This document shows positions 43,995 to 51,676 of a stretch of 64,000 bases of DNA, piece by piece. The notes beneath the pieces are model-generated. The model did not search any database, had not been told where the DNA came from, and worked only from the letters and a program-made list of their open reading frames with translations. Source of the stretch: CAMCXE01 sp036520615 (GTDB lineage Bacteria; Pseudomonadota; Gammaproteobacteria; Pseudomonadales; Cellvibrionaceae); assembly GCA_036520615.1 (NCBI GenBank), contig DATDJI010000018.1, forward strand, positions 1 to 64,000, given 5' to 3'. The first letter of the stretch is position 1. Each line of letters starts with the position of its first letter. The position numbers and the translations under genes are program-made.

Positions 43995-44935
43995 TTATTT
44001 TTGCGGAGGAGGAGTATTGGCGATAGGTGTTGAATAATTGTTATCAATAAAGGCGATAACATCTTTACCTGCGTCTTCAACCATTGCGTAATCCCTGCGC
44101 GCCAAAGTAAAACCATTAGACTTGGTTGCTACACGATTTATGGTTGTGGTGCCAATAATTTTTGACGTTGCTTGATCTATAAATGCAAGGTCTATTGTTA
44201 TATTTGAGCGCCCCGCCATTGCACCCACCAGAAAACGCGTGCCGCCGCCAATAAAGCGAAGGCTCGATATAGTGGGTTTAATAACAAGTGTACGGCTATT
44301 GCCAGGCTTGTTCCAAATAGCTAATTTAGGTTGCAAAGCATTGGCGATATTGGTATCTAAATTAATAGCTGTTCTTTTAGCTGTTTCTTCATTAGCTAGC
44401 TGCGGAGCGAGTGTGCTGGGCTCAAATTGAAATCGGCCAAAAGCGGAAAAATCTATTTTTGCTGGCGCTGGCGCAGTGCTCACCTGCGGCTCTGCGGAGC
44501 CCGCAAGTGAATTTCCCAGCGATAAATTAACTTTTATTTGATCGGCTAGCTGTTGCACCCACACCATATAATTAGGGTGGATTAAGACTTTATTTTTGCG
44601 ATTAACTTCATAGTTGAGATCTTCGCTTCGAGCGTAAGACATTTTAATAGTATGCTGTTGAAACTCGATATTTACAGCCATAATATGCGACCCCACCCGA
44701 TACTCAGCTTCAATAATCCGCGGAGAATTGGAAACTACTTTGATAAACTTCCAACTCTTTTGAGCTAATGCATTAGAAACAGCGTTGTTGGCTTGCTCAG
44801 GGGTAACATCTGCCGCAAGCCCGATCGGCGCCGGGTTTACAAGCTCGGCCGTGCGTGCCAAAACCGGATGTGCGACTAAAGACGTAAGCGCTAGGGCAGT
44901 GCAACTCGCAAGAAATATCGTTTAGAAATTAGCAT
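43995..44935 (-). CDS. secreted two-domain protein (DUF4410-like C-terminus), frameshifted signal peptide
   Basis: The open frame (from TTG 44861) gives 288 residues without a signal peptide. Upstream, ATG 44935 with AGGG 8 bases before it starts MLISK, and the main frame holds IFLASCTALALTSLVAHPVL. One extra A in the AAA at 44921-44923 would join them into a textbook signal peptide, so a single-base loss is likely. The first mature domain (about 15-110) is paralogous to the protein at 1687-2103. The second (about 135-285) has FIGGGTRFLVGAMAGRSNIT and DLAFIDQATSKIIG, as in DUF4410. The role is unknown; likely periplasmic or outer-membrane-linked. Confidence 0.65.
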
Positions 44936-45198
44936 TTTATAATCCCTATAGGAATTAGTTTAAAGGAAAGTTTTAGGTATTAAGCATGTGTACGGTTTTG
45001 AAAAACCGAGTGGCATTCTAACATTTTTTGCTTGCTTAACTAGAATCACATTGCAAAAATCAGCTTTAGCAATTCCATTCGGTCCGCAAAAGCAAGTGAG
45101 AATTCCTTCGTGTACAACGTGACCTGTGGAAACGACGGAAATAATTATTGTCCTATTGAAAGGCTTTTATAAAAAATTCAGAGAATAAGGTGAAGCGC

Positions 45199-45489
45199 AT
45201 GAATAATGACATTTTGCACGATGAACAAAAGCAAAGATTTATTTTGGAGATAGAAGGAAAAAAAGCGCAATTAGATTATCGCTTGGCAAACCCATCCGAG
45301 CAGGAAAAAGGTGGCACTATAGATTTTGTTCACACCTATGTGCCTGAAGAATTGCGCGGGCGCGGTCACGCTGAACGTTTGGTGCGCCACGGGCTTAAAT
45401 GGGCACAAGAGCAGGAATATACCATCCATGCGAGTTGTTGGTATGTCGCTAAATTTCTACGCCAGCACAGTGCGAAGGTTGGGCAGTAA
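45199..45489 (+). CDS. YidJ/COG2388-type GNAT N-acetyltransferase
   Basis: A 96-residue small GNAT domain: LDYRLANPSEQEKGGTIDF, HTYVPEELRGRGHAERLVRH (acetyl-CoA loop RGRGHA) and WYVAKFLRQH. The family normally ends H-P-E-Y-x-D-L-L; here the end is HSAKVGQ, because the last codons and stop lie in the palindromic repeat at 45478. ATG 45199 with AAGGTGAAG upstream is preferred over GTG 45190. Substrate unknown. Confidence 0.82.
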   Translation: MNNDILHDEQKQRFILEIEGKKAQLDYRLANPSEQEKGGTIDFVHTYVPEELRGRGHAERLVRHGLKWAQEQEYTIHASCWYVAKFLRQHSAKVGQ

Positions 45490-45511
45490 TGCCCAACAGA
45501 GCAACATTACA
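45478..45511 (+). repeat. palindromic repeat GTTGGGCA/TGCCCAAC, copy B
   Basis: GTTGGGCAGTAATGCCCAAC followed by AGAGCAACATTACA. The loop contains the TAA stop of the acetyltransferase gene, so the repeat supplies the end of the gene. It is the inverse partner of 43941-43971. Confidence 0.65.
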
Positions 45512-45591
45512 TCCTGTAAAGCGCAAATGAAGAATTAAAAAATTGCGAATTTAAATTACGCACTTTATTTTCTGTACAGATATGTTGCAGG

Positions 45592-46593
45592 TTAGTTCCT
45601 TTTCAAATTAAGCCAACCATTCTGTGTAAGCCATTGCATAATTGGGTTTTGCCAGCGCTCACGTGCAAGCAGAGAAAAGCCGTGATCGCCTTTTGCGAAA
45701 AATTGAGCCTCTACGGGCACGCCCGCAGATTTAAGTGCTTCAAGAAATAAAATGGAATTTTTCACATCCACCAATTTGTCATCCACCGCATGCAGCAACA
45801 GCGTGGGTGGGGTATTGGCGGTTGTGTTTAATTCGTTGGAGAAAAAACGTATGCGTGCTGCTGATGGCTTTTCGCCGAGCAAAGCTTTGCGCGAATCCAG
45901 ATGAGTGACTTTTGCATCCATACTGATGACCGGATAAACCAGCACGAGAAAATCAGGCCGTAAATTAATATTCTCAGAGTTGGCAATTTGCGGCTCGTTA
46001 AAATGCGTCGCGAGGGTTGATGCCAAATGCCCGCCAGCGGAAAAACCTATAGCGCCAATTCGACTTGTATCCAAATTCCATGTGCTTGCGTGTTGACGCG
46101 CAAATTTCATTGCTTGTTGCGCATCTTGCAGCGGGCCAATGGATTTATCCTGCATCCAAGCATCATTTGGAATGCGATATTTAACAACAAATGCAGCAAT
46201 GCCGTGATCGACAAAATAGTTGGCCTGCTGCACACCTTCGTAATCAAAGGTTAACCCCCAATAAGCCCCACCGGGAAATATCACTACACTTGTGCCTGTC
46301 GCTTTTACCTTGGCGGGTAAATAAACCTGAATATAAGGCTGGGAGACTTTTTGTATCCAGCCCTTATCAGCGCCAGTTTCCTCATCTGGAGTAGGTTTGG
46401 AATTAGGAATTGCAGCGTCGCCGTACAAGCGAAAACTCTGCATTTTGGGCGGGAAAATATCAGCCGGATTGTTTGCTGGTGTTTGAGCGTTCTGGTTGCT
46501 TATATTCTGGATATTTTTTTCCTCTGCCTTTAGGAATGCAGGGGTAAATGCTATAAAGGACATTACAGTTAAAACGGATAGCCAATTGCGCAT
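45592..46593 (-). CDS. secreted alpha/beta hydrolase, BD-FAE/acetyl-esterase type
   Basis: A 333-residue protein with a signal peptide (WLSVLTVMSFIAFTPAFLKA) and an esterase-lipase fold: VVIFPGGAYWGL oxyanion motif, nucleophile GFSAGGHLAS, acid in LLHAVDDKLVD, and His in KGDHGFSL. This type includes acetyl-xylan and feruloyl esterase relatives that strip acyl groups from plant polysaccharides, which fits the genome's lifestyle, but the substrate is inferred. It appears monocistronic. Confidence 0.8.
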   Translation of the reverse strand: MRNWLSVLTVMSFIAFTPAFLKAEEKNIQNISNQNAQTPANNPADIFPPKMQSFRLYGDAAIPNSKPTPDEETGADKGWIQKVSQPYIQVYLPAKVKATGTSVVIFPGGAYWGLTFDYEGVQQANYFVDHGIAAFVVKYRIPNDAWMQDKSIGPLQDAQQAMKFARQHASTWNLDTSRIGAIGFSAGGHLASTLATHFNEPQIANSENINLRPDFLVLVYPVISMDAKVTHLDSRKALLGEKPSAARIRFFSNELNTTANTPPTLLLHAVDDKLVDVKNSILFLEALKSAGVPVEAQFFAKGDHGFSLLARERWQNPIMQWLTQNGWLNLKRN

Positions 46594-46686
46594 AACAAAC
46601 TCTACTGATTAAAAGTTATCGGGAAATTTAATTTTTACATGCTTAGCATGTGCGTAGCTATTTAAAGCCCTAAATAAGATTATGCA

Positions 46687-48096
46687 TCAATCGAATGTAG
46701 AGTCAGAATTATTCTTAAGATCTGCAAATTTTGCAGCCATCGTAGGGTTGCCTTTCGTGAGTTTTTTTACCGTTAAATCCTCGGCTTTATTATTGGCAAG
46801 GCGTAGGTTGTTTTCAGAACCCAGTAGGGCATCCTTCGTCTTTTGCAGGTGGTCGATCGTCTTGTCTATTTCATCAATGGCGGTTTTAAATTTCTTAGAG
46901 GCCAGTTCGTAATTGCGGCCAAAGCTGGTTTTAAACTCATCCAGCGCACCTTCAAAATTGGCGATATCAATATTTTGGGCTTTAACTTGTGCCAACTCCG
47001 TTTTGAATTTCAGAGCATTACCTGCAGCATTTCTCAGCAGTGTAATAATAGGAATAAAAAATTGCGGGCGAATCACGTACATTTTTGCAAAACGATGGGA
47101 TACATCAATAATGCCGGAGTTATACAGCTCGCTCTCCGGCTCCAATAGTGAAACCAGCACTGCGTATTCACAGCCTTTTTCAGTTCGGTCTTTGTCGAGT
47201 TCTTTTAAAAAATCCTCATTACGTTTTCTCGTGGCTGTTGTGTCGTTTTCATTTTTCATTTCGAACATTATTGAGACTATTTCTGTGCCAGTATCATCAG
47301 CATCGCGGAAAATATAATCGCCTTTGCTACCGCTGCGGGCATCATTATCTTTTTCGAAATAAGCACGCGGGAATGCCATCGCACGGATGCGGTTGAACTC
47401 GGTCTCGCAGTGTTGCTCAAGGGTTTCTCCCACCATTTTCGTGGAAAGCTTTGCCTTTAAATCTTTTAAGCGCTCAATATGATCATCGCGGTCTTTAAGC
47501 TGTATTTCGTATTTTTCTTTTAACGATTGTTCGGCAATACTCTTTTCTAACTCTAAGCGCTGCAGGTTGTTGGTAAGCTCATTGCGCTCTTTTTCGGCAG
47601 CGCCGACAGCTTGGGTTAGCGCAAGTTTTTGGGTTAAATCGGCGGCTTCAAGCCTTGCCTTTAATGCCTGAATTTCAGCGTCTTTACTTGCAGCTACTTT
47701 CTGCGCTTCATTTAAAACCCTCGCTTCGGCCAACTGCGCTGCCGCCTGCATCTGCTGTTTTAAATTGGTAAGTTCATTGGCGATTACATCGCGATCTCTT
47801 TCTACACTGCTTAAAGCCTGGTTTACCGCCAATTGCTGAGTAAGTTCACCGGCAGCAATTTTTGCTTTTAATGTTTGAATTTCTGCCTCTTTAGCCGCAG
47901 CAGCTTTTTCCAGCTCGCGGGTTATTTGAGCTTTAGTAAGCTCAATGGCATTGTGTTTTTCGTGTTCGGCAAGCACCAGCCGCTCGTGTAATTGATGCTC
48001 AAAATCCTTATCGCGCACTTGCTTTAAGATATCGGCATAACCTGCTTCATCAATTTTAAAAGCTTTGTTGCAGTGCGGGCAGATGATGTCATGCAT
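46687..48096 (-). CDS. DUF2130 protein with long coiled coil
   Basis: A 469-residue cytoplasmic protein. The N-terminus is zinc-ribbon-like (IICPHCNKAF); residues about 40-215 are a coiled coil with internally repeated AAAKEAEIQTLKAKI / VAASKDAEIQALKARL segments; the rest is DUF2130 (GSKGDYIFRDADDTGTEIVSI, then FEMKNENDTTATRKRNEDFLKE, which resembles a nuclease-like core with acidic-E-x-K pattern). Function is not established; the E-x-K element suggests DNA processing. The possible small gene at 48190 lies upstream on the same strand. Confidence 0.85.
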   Translation of the reverse strand: MHDIICPHCNKAFKIDEAGYADILKQVRDKDFEHQLHERLVLAEHEKHNAIELTKAQITRELEKAAAAKEAEIQTLKAKIAAGELTQQLAVNQALSSVERDRDVIANELTNLKQQMQAAAQLAEARVLNEAQKVAASKDAEIQALKARLEAADLTQKLALTQAVGAAEKERNELTNNLQRLELEKSIAEQSLKEKYEIQLKDRDDHIERLKDLKAKLSTKMVGETLEQHCETEFNRIRAMAFPRAYFEKDNDARSGSKGDYIFRDADDTGTEIVSIMFEMKNENDTTATRKRNEDFLKELDKDRTEKGCEYAVLVSLLEPESELYNSGIIDVSHRFAKMYVIRPQFFIPIITLLRNAAGNALKFKTELAQVKAQNIDIANFEGALDEFKTSFGRNYELASKKFKTAIDEIDKTIDHLQKTKDALLGSENNLRLANNKAEDLTVKKLTKGNPTMAAKFADLKNNSDSTFD

Positions 48097-48189
48097 ATAG
48101 GCGGGCTCGTTTAGATTTGGTATCTGATCGCGTGAGCTGTTGAGTGCGCGCTCAATAAAGGCTGCATTAAAGCAAATTTTGCATAGGCC

Positions 48190-48410
48190 TCAAAAGCCAA
48201 GCGCTTTGCGGCGCAATTCAGCAAGTGCAGCCGAGGATTTTAAATCGCGATGATACAGGTAATTGAGCGGGAAGGCGCTGTGCTTTTGAGGCTTGCGGCT
48301 AATCAGATTTGGGCGTTTTGAGTGCCTGATTTGATAATTAAGTGTTAGCGTAGGTTTGTTAGTTGCGTCGATTGCCGACTGAATAATGTGCTGGCATTTA
48401 GTCCGTGCAT
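48190..48410 (-). CDS. probable small basic protein, frame interrupted
   Basis: The minus strand encodes LNYQIRHSKRPNLISRKPQ, then HSAFPLNYLYHRDLKSSAAL and a C-terminus ELRRKALGF, with coding-like codon choice. The frame has no start because TGA lies upstream. ATG 48410 begins MHGLNASTLFSRQSTQL in another frame, and one extra A in the AAA at 48355-48357 would fuse them into one 73-residue protein. No domain is recognised. It precedes the DUF2130 gene by 94 bases and may share its transcript. Confidence 0.42.
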
Positions 48411-48920
48411 ATCAATATGAATTTTTCCGCCTCGGTTGCTGCTGTGCACACCGCAGATATATAAAATAAATACAGTACTATATATTTTGCGATCGCGAAC
48501 AGAAAACACATCAATCCGCTTAATAAATAACAGCGACGAATCAGGAGCATCTGATGTATCACTTTAAATTGGCATGCGCAGTGGCTTGAGTGGTGCCGCT
48601 GCATGCATGGCAGAATAAATCAAAAAATTACCACACTTGTTAAAATTTATGGGGCGCGCCGGATAAATCGTTGCTTCGTATCTGGTTATTGTCTTTTTTG
48701 TGCACACTCGCAAAAGCCATACTGCTGCACATAAAAAATAAGTAGCACTTCATATGTCGGCATATAGAAATTACCTTATTGGGCATAATAAACCTCTTAA
48801 CCACCTGCATTTGACTTCCAATTTAAATAGATTTAGCGTGCGTCACGGGTCAACGATTGCCCAGTGGCAAATCGAACCGTTAACCCGTACAACTTTTAGG
48901 AACTTACCATAGGAAACATT
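48411..48920. other. 510-bp region upstream of a secreted-protein gene
   Basis: AT-rich. No supported gene. It includes an 11-bp near-perfect inverted repeat at 48845-48888 close to the next gene. A hydrophobic minus-strand ORF (48398-48604) exists but has no ribosome site. Confidence 0.5.
48845..48888. promoter_or_regulatory. 11-bp inverted repeat before the gene at 48921
   Basis: ACGGGTCAACG and CGTTAACCCGT are inverted with one mismatch around a 22-base spacer, ending 32 bases before the ATG. It could be an operator or a leader hairpin. Confidence 0.35.
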
Positions 48921-49718
48921 ATGAACCTCGTGAAAAAAGCTCTATCAGCCGCAGTTATTTTTAGCCTTGCAAGCATCGCACAGGCAAAAACCTACACTTA
49001 TGAACTCGCTAACGTTAATTCTGCCTACGGCCCAGTGAATTACCCCGGCCTAGATTTAAACGGCGCTAAATCAGCCATTCTTACGGTTAATCGCAATCCG
49101 GGTGAAAGACCGGAAATTCGCAGTTTAGAAGTTACTTTTCCCAACGCAGCAAAATTGAGCACAGGCGCTTTTAAGCGTTTAGACGATGGCCGCTACCGAG
49201 CATTGGTTTCTGGCGCTTGGGTATTTAAAGAAGTCATCGTTCAGTTTGACGGTAACCCAGACATCTTCACTAACACCCCTGCATCTATATCGGTCTCAGT
49301 TAGCGAAACCACGTCACTGCTCAACCCAGAAGCTTTAAACCAAGGTTCAAGGCTGGTTGACGTTCACGGCATAGTGCGCGATATCACCAACATGGCTACG
49401 ATGGATACCGCCGCTATCGTATTTGATGGCAAGGGTCTAACATTAAATCTAAAAGATCGCCTAGGCATCTCAGCTACTGGTAGCCAACAGGGGTTTATTT
49501 TAGATGCACTCTGGATGGGCCGCGGCCAAAAACTTATATATTTACCTGGCCCATTTGGGCCGAGTCAGTGGGACCGCATTGATCCAATCGGTATTGTTTT
49601 AGAAGGGCCGAATACTGATCCAACTATTCGTGTTCGCTTCAAAGATAATGGCAATGAACAACTCTCTCCTCCCGTTCCGCTGCGCGTATTAATGCAACAG
49701 AGCTTCCCTGCGCTTTAA
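48921..49718 (+). CDS. hypothetical secreted protein
   Basis: A 265-residue protein with a signal peptide (MNLVKKALSAAVIFSLASI, cut after AQA). The mature part is rich in beta-type sequence with alternating hydrophobics (SAILTVNRNPGERPEIRSLE, YRALVSGAWVFKEVIVQFDG) and no Cys pairs. No family was recognised. Ribosome site AGGAAAC is present. A good hairpin follows the gene, so it is a complete one-gene unit. A periplasmic or extracellular location is predicted. Confidence 0.7.
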   Translation: MNLVKKALSAAVIFSLASIAQAKTYTYELANVNSAYGPVNYPGLDLNGAKSAILTVNRNPGERPEIRSLEVTFPNAAKLSTGAFKRLDDGRYRALVSGAWVFKEVIVQFDGNPDIFTNTPASISVSVSETTSLLNPEALNQGSRLVDVHGIVRDITNMATMDTAAIVFDGKGLTLNLKDRLGISATGSQQGFILDALWMGRGQKLIYLPGPFGPSQWDRIDPIGIVLEGPNTDPTIRVRFKDNGNEQLSPPVPLRVLMQQSFPAL

Positions 49719-49726
49719 TGTTTTGT

Positions 49727-49757
49727 ACTGGCACGCGTTGCGCGCCAGTTATTTATT
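49727..49757 (+). terminator. intrinsic terminator of the secreted-protein gene
   Basis: ACTGGC-A-CGC, loop GTT, GCG-C-GCCAGT forms a nine-pair stem with one internal mismatch, 8 bases after the stop, followed by TATTTATT. Confidence 0.6.
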
Positions 49758-49880
49758 GGCAATATCGATTTATTTCAGCCTTCCACAGGCTCAGAATTTT
49801 TTAGATCTGCGGTTAATTCGACTTGTGTTTTGAGTCTTTGAATTATCGGTGATTGATAATATTGCGAAGTGAAGCCGAGG

Positions 49881-49972
49881 TATAACCCGCGCTAAACGTA
49901 GGACCAATAATAAGCCGCAGTGCTCGTTGCCATGCAGCGCAGTATCGTTATTTAGTGCGGGTTACGCGTTAA
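49881..49972. repeat. degenerate intergenic repeat with TAACCCGC/GCGGGTTA ends
   Basis: TAACCCGCGCTAAACG near 49887 and GCGGGTTACGCGTTA near 49960 are inverted. The right end (GTGCGGGTTACGCGTTA) recurs at 51008-51024 and, diverged, at 51429-51445. It looks like a small non-autonomous intergenic element. Confidence 0.4.
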
Positions 49973-50017
49973 TAAAAATTTCAAATACTAGCTTCTTATT
50001 GCGTAGCTATTCGGCCA

Positions 50018-50221
50018 TTATCTTCTTGATGAGCCTGGAAAATAACAATAATACTCCCAACACATATAAACAGGAAAACCCGGCGGCGCACTGCCGCACA
50101 CTACTTTGCGCAATGCGCACACAGGTAAGGTCGGCCCGAACCCACTAAATCCCTCTGCATTGGCCTGAGGAAAAAATGCAAATGCTGATAGCACCAGTAA
50201 AGCTAAACTAAGATATTTCAT
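50018..50221 (-). CDS. small secreted four-cysteine peptide, copy 2
   Basis: A 67-residue precursor with signal peptide MKYLSLALLVLSAFAFFPQA, cut after ANA, and the same Cys positions as copy 1 (35, 42, 54, 59). Differences cluster in the loops between cysteines (CALRKVVC against CGWRKVVC). The C-terminus is cut short after SSRR. Ribosome site GGAGAAGAC is conserved. The two copies lie 6.5 kb apart in the same orientation. Function unknown. Confidence 0.75.
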   Translation of the reverse strand: MKYLSLALLVLSAFAFFPQANAEGFSGFGPTLPVCALRKVVCGSAPPGFPVYMCWEYYCYFPGSSRR

Positions 50222-50316
50222 AGTGTCTTCTCCAAGGTTTTACCGAAATTCTGCTCGGTAGTAGCAGTCATGCTACTCAACACTAAGACAAATAAAGAAT
50301 GCCTGTCAGGGAAATA
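50222..50316 (-). promoter_or_regulatory. conserved leader of the four-cysteine peptide, copy 2
   Basis: Matches 43694-43787 along about 90 bases, including the ACCGA/TCGGT hairpin and the ribosome site, while sequence further upstream diverges. Confidence 0.5.
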
Positions 50317-50553
50317 GTACCCAGATTAATGTGCTGTATTTATCTTATGCACGGTGTTTACGGCAGAGCAGATGGGCAGGTTGTTATCCATTCGGTAAGC
50401 GCAGTAAATTGAGAATAGTGCGAACGCGACAGGCAGAGGAGCGGGGAATGATATTAATTATGAAAATTTTACTCTGAATGCAACGGTGATTAGCGTGAGT
50501 TAATCGTCGCATAAGTTTGCGAACTAGCTGCTACGGTTGGGGCGAAATACAGA

Positions 50554-50756
50554 TTATGCGTTATTTATTTGCGCACAAACTACGGTCACATAAGTTTTAT
50601 TTCCGTTTTGTTTATACAGTAGCAGCCACCTTTTGGCCCAGTTATATAGGTATGCTTAGACTTTGGCCTGTACGAGTTTTTGGCTAAACAATATGTGGGG
50701 TTTGCTGAACTAATAATGGCAATAAAAGCTATTAAAATAAAACCCGGAAACTTCAT
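50554..50756 (-). CDS. small secreted protein with GPRGGCYYIN-type motif, frame interrupted
   Basis: The frame from ATG 50756 gives a signal peptide (MKFPGFILIAFIAIISSANP) and a mature part with YITGPKGGCYCIN, the motif of small secreted proteins and of PBCV-type basic adaptor domains (T-G-P-R-G-G-x-Y-Y-I-N-x-N-G-N-K-x-Y-V). The frame stops at 50586, but one extra A in the AAAA at 50606-50609 restores INKNGNKTYVTVVCAQINNA and moves the stop to 50554. The motif match beyond the break argues strongly that the base loss is recent or an error. Mature size is about 40 residues with three Cys. Function unknown. Confidence 0.6.
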
Positions 50757-50901
50757 ATTGACGGTTGCTCAAAAATGCCTAGCGCCGCAAAGGCGCGTTT
50801 CGGGCCAGATCTTACGCACGAGATTGTGCTGGCGGAAGGTTGTCGTAAATCGCTAGGCTCTTGCAACCTGCTCGATAATAAAATTTATACTAATTAAAGA
50901 T

Positions 50902-51297
50902 TTGCTAAGAACAATTAAAGTTTTTTACTTAAAGCGTGGTCTTGGCGCGCCACACCGAATACTCCGGCACATCGAAACTGACCCACTTAAGTGCGCCCTA
51001 CGGTTGGTGCGGGTTACGCGTTATATATTTGTTCGAGCAAAGCTGCGCGAGCTGGATTTAACTTCGGCCAATGCCAAGTTCGAAGTAATAAATTTAGGCG
51101 ATATTTCGTCCTTGGAAGAATTGAAGACACGTGAACTCCTGAATTGCGATATTTTTTATTCGAAAGCCGAGTGCCAAAATGAAACAGTGAAAGCCGCAAT
51201 AAAACGCCTTATAGGTGGCGAGCTTTGGTTTCGGTCTAATCTGCGATTTACGATAAAATTCTCAGCGAGAAGGGGCAAATCTCCACAATCAATTTGA
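50902..51297 (+). CDS. doubtful ORF, possible decayed gene
   Basis: A 131-codon open frame. Its first 45 codons run through a repeat copy (50967-51024), which argues against coding there. The second half (FEVINLGDISSLEELKTREL and IKRLIGGELWFRSN) has protein-like composition and may be the tail of an old gene. No domain or ribosome site was recognised. Confidence 0.2.
   Translation: MLRTIKVFYLKRGLGAPHRILRHIETDPLKCALRLVRVTRYIFVRAKLRELDLTSANAKFEVINLGDISSLEELKTRELLNCDIFYSKAECQNETVKAAIKRLIGGELWFRSNLRFTIKFSARRGKSPQSI
50967..51024 (+). repeat. 58-base intergenic repeat, copy 1
   Basis: Starts GCACATCGAAACTGACCCAC, contains the palindromic core CACTTAAGTG, and ends GTGCGGGTTACGCGTTAT. About 80 percent identical by eye to 51388-51445. 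Confidence 0.5.
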
Positions 51298-51387
51298 AAC
51301 GTCGAAAGTAATCAAGGGGGACGATACTTTGAAAAATTTGGTGCGAATCTCGCGGATCGGGCAATTATGCCTCACGCCAATATTTAG

Positions 51388-51445
51388 GTGCATCGAAAAC
51401 GGCGCACTGAAGTGCGTCCTACGACTGGTGCGAGTTACGTGTTAA
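51388..51445 (+). repeat. 58-base intergenic repeat, copy 2
   Basis: Starts GTGCATCGAAAACGGCGCAC, contains GCACTGAAGTGC, and ends GTGCGAGTTACGTGTTAA. Diverged direct copy of 50967-51024. Confidence 0.5.
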
Positions 51446-51676
51446 ATTTCAGCATTTTTTTGTGAGAACCTTTAAATCTTGATGACAATATTTTTAATCT
51501 TATATAACCTAAGGTTCTCAAACAGATCGCGCCCGACAATCCGTTTGAGCCAACCAATTCAATACCCTCGCATTATTGGCTTAAATACAACCAGTCATTT
51601 CGGTCAACTTGTTTACTTTGGGTTTCAGAAGGTGGATTTTACAGAAAATATCTACCCACTACAGGAGTAATTCATT

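Larger units (their letters stand above)
50757..51676. other. repeat-rich intergenic region
   Basis: Holds two diverged copies of a 58-base repeat (50967-51024 and 51388-51445) and one weak ORF between them. The M6 peptidase promoter must lie near its right end; AGGAG is at the ribosome site of that gene. Confidence 0.5.

Noticed and set aside
48398..48604. Minus-strand hydrophobic ORF of 68 codons
   Set aside because: One TM-like segment but no ribosome site or family; probably chance in AT-rich DNA, although its end overlaps the start of the possible gene at 48410.
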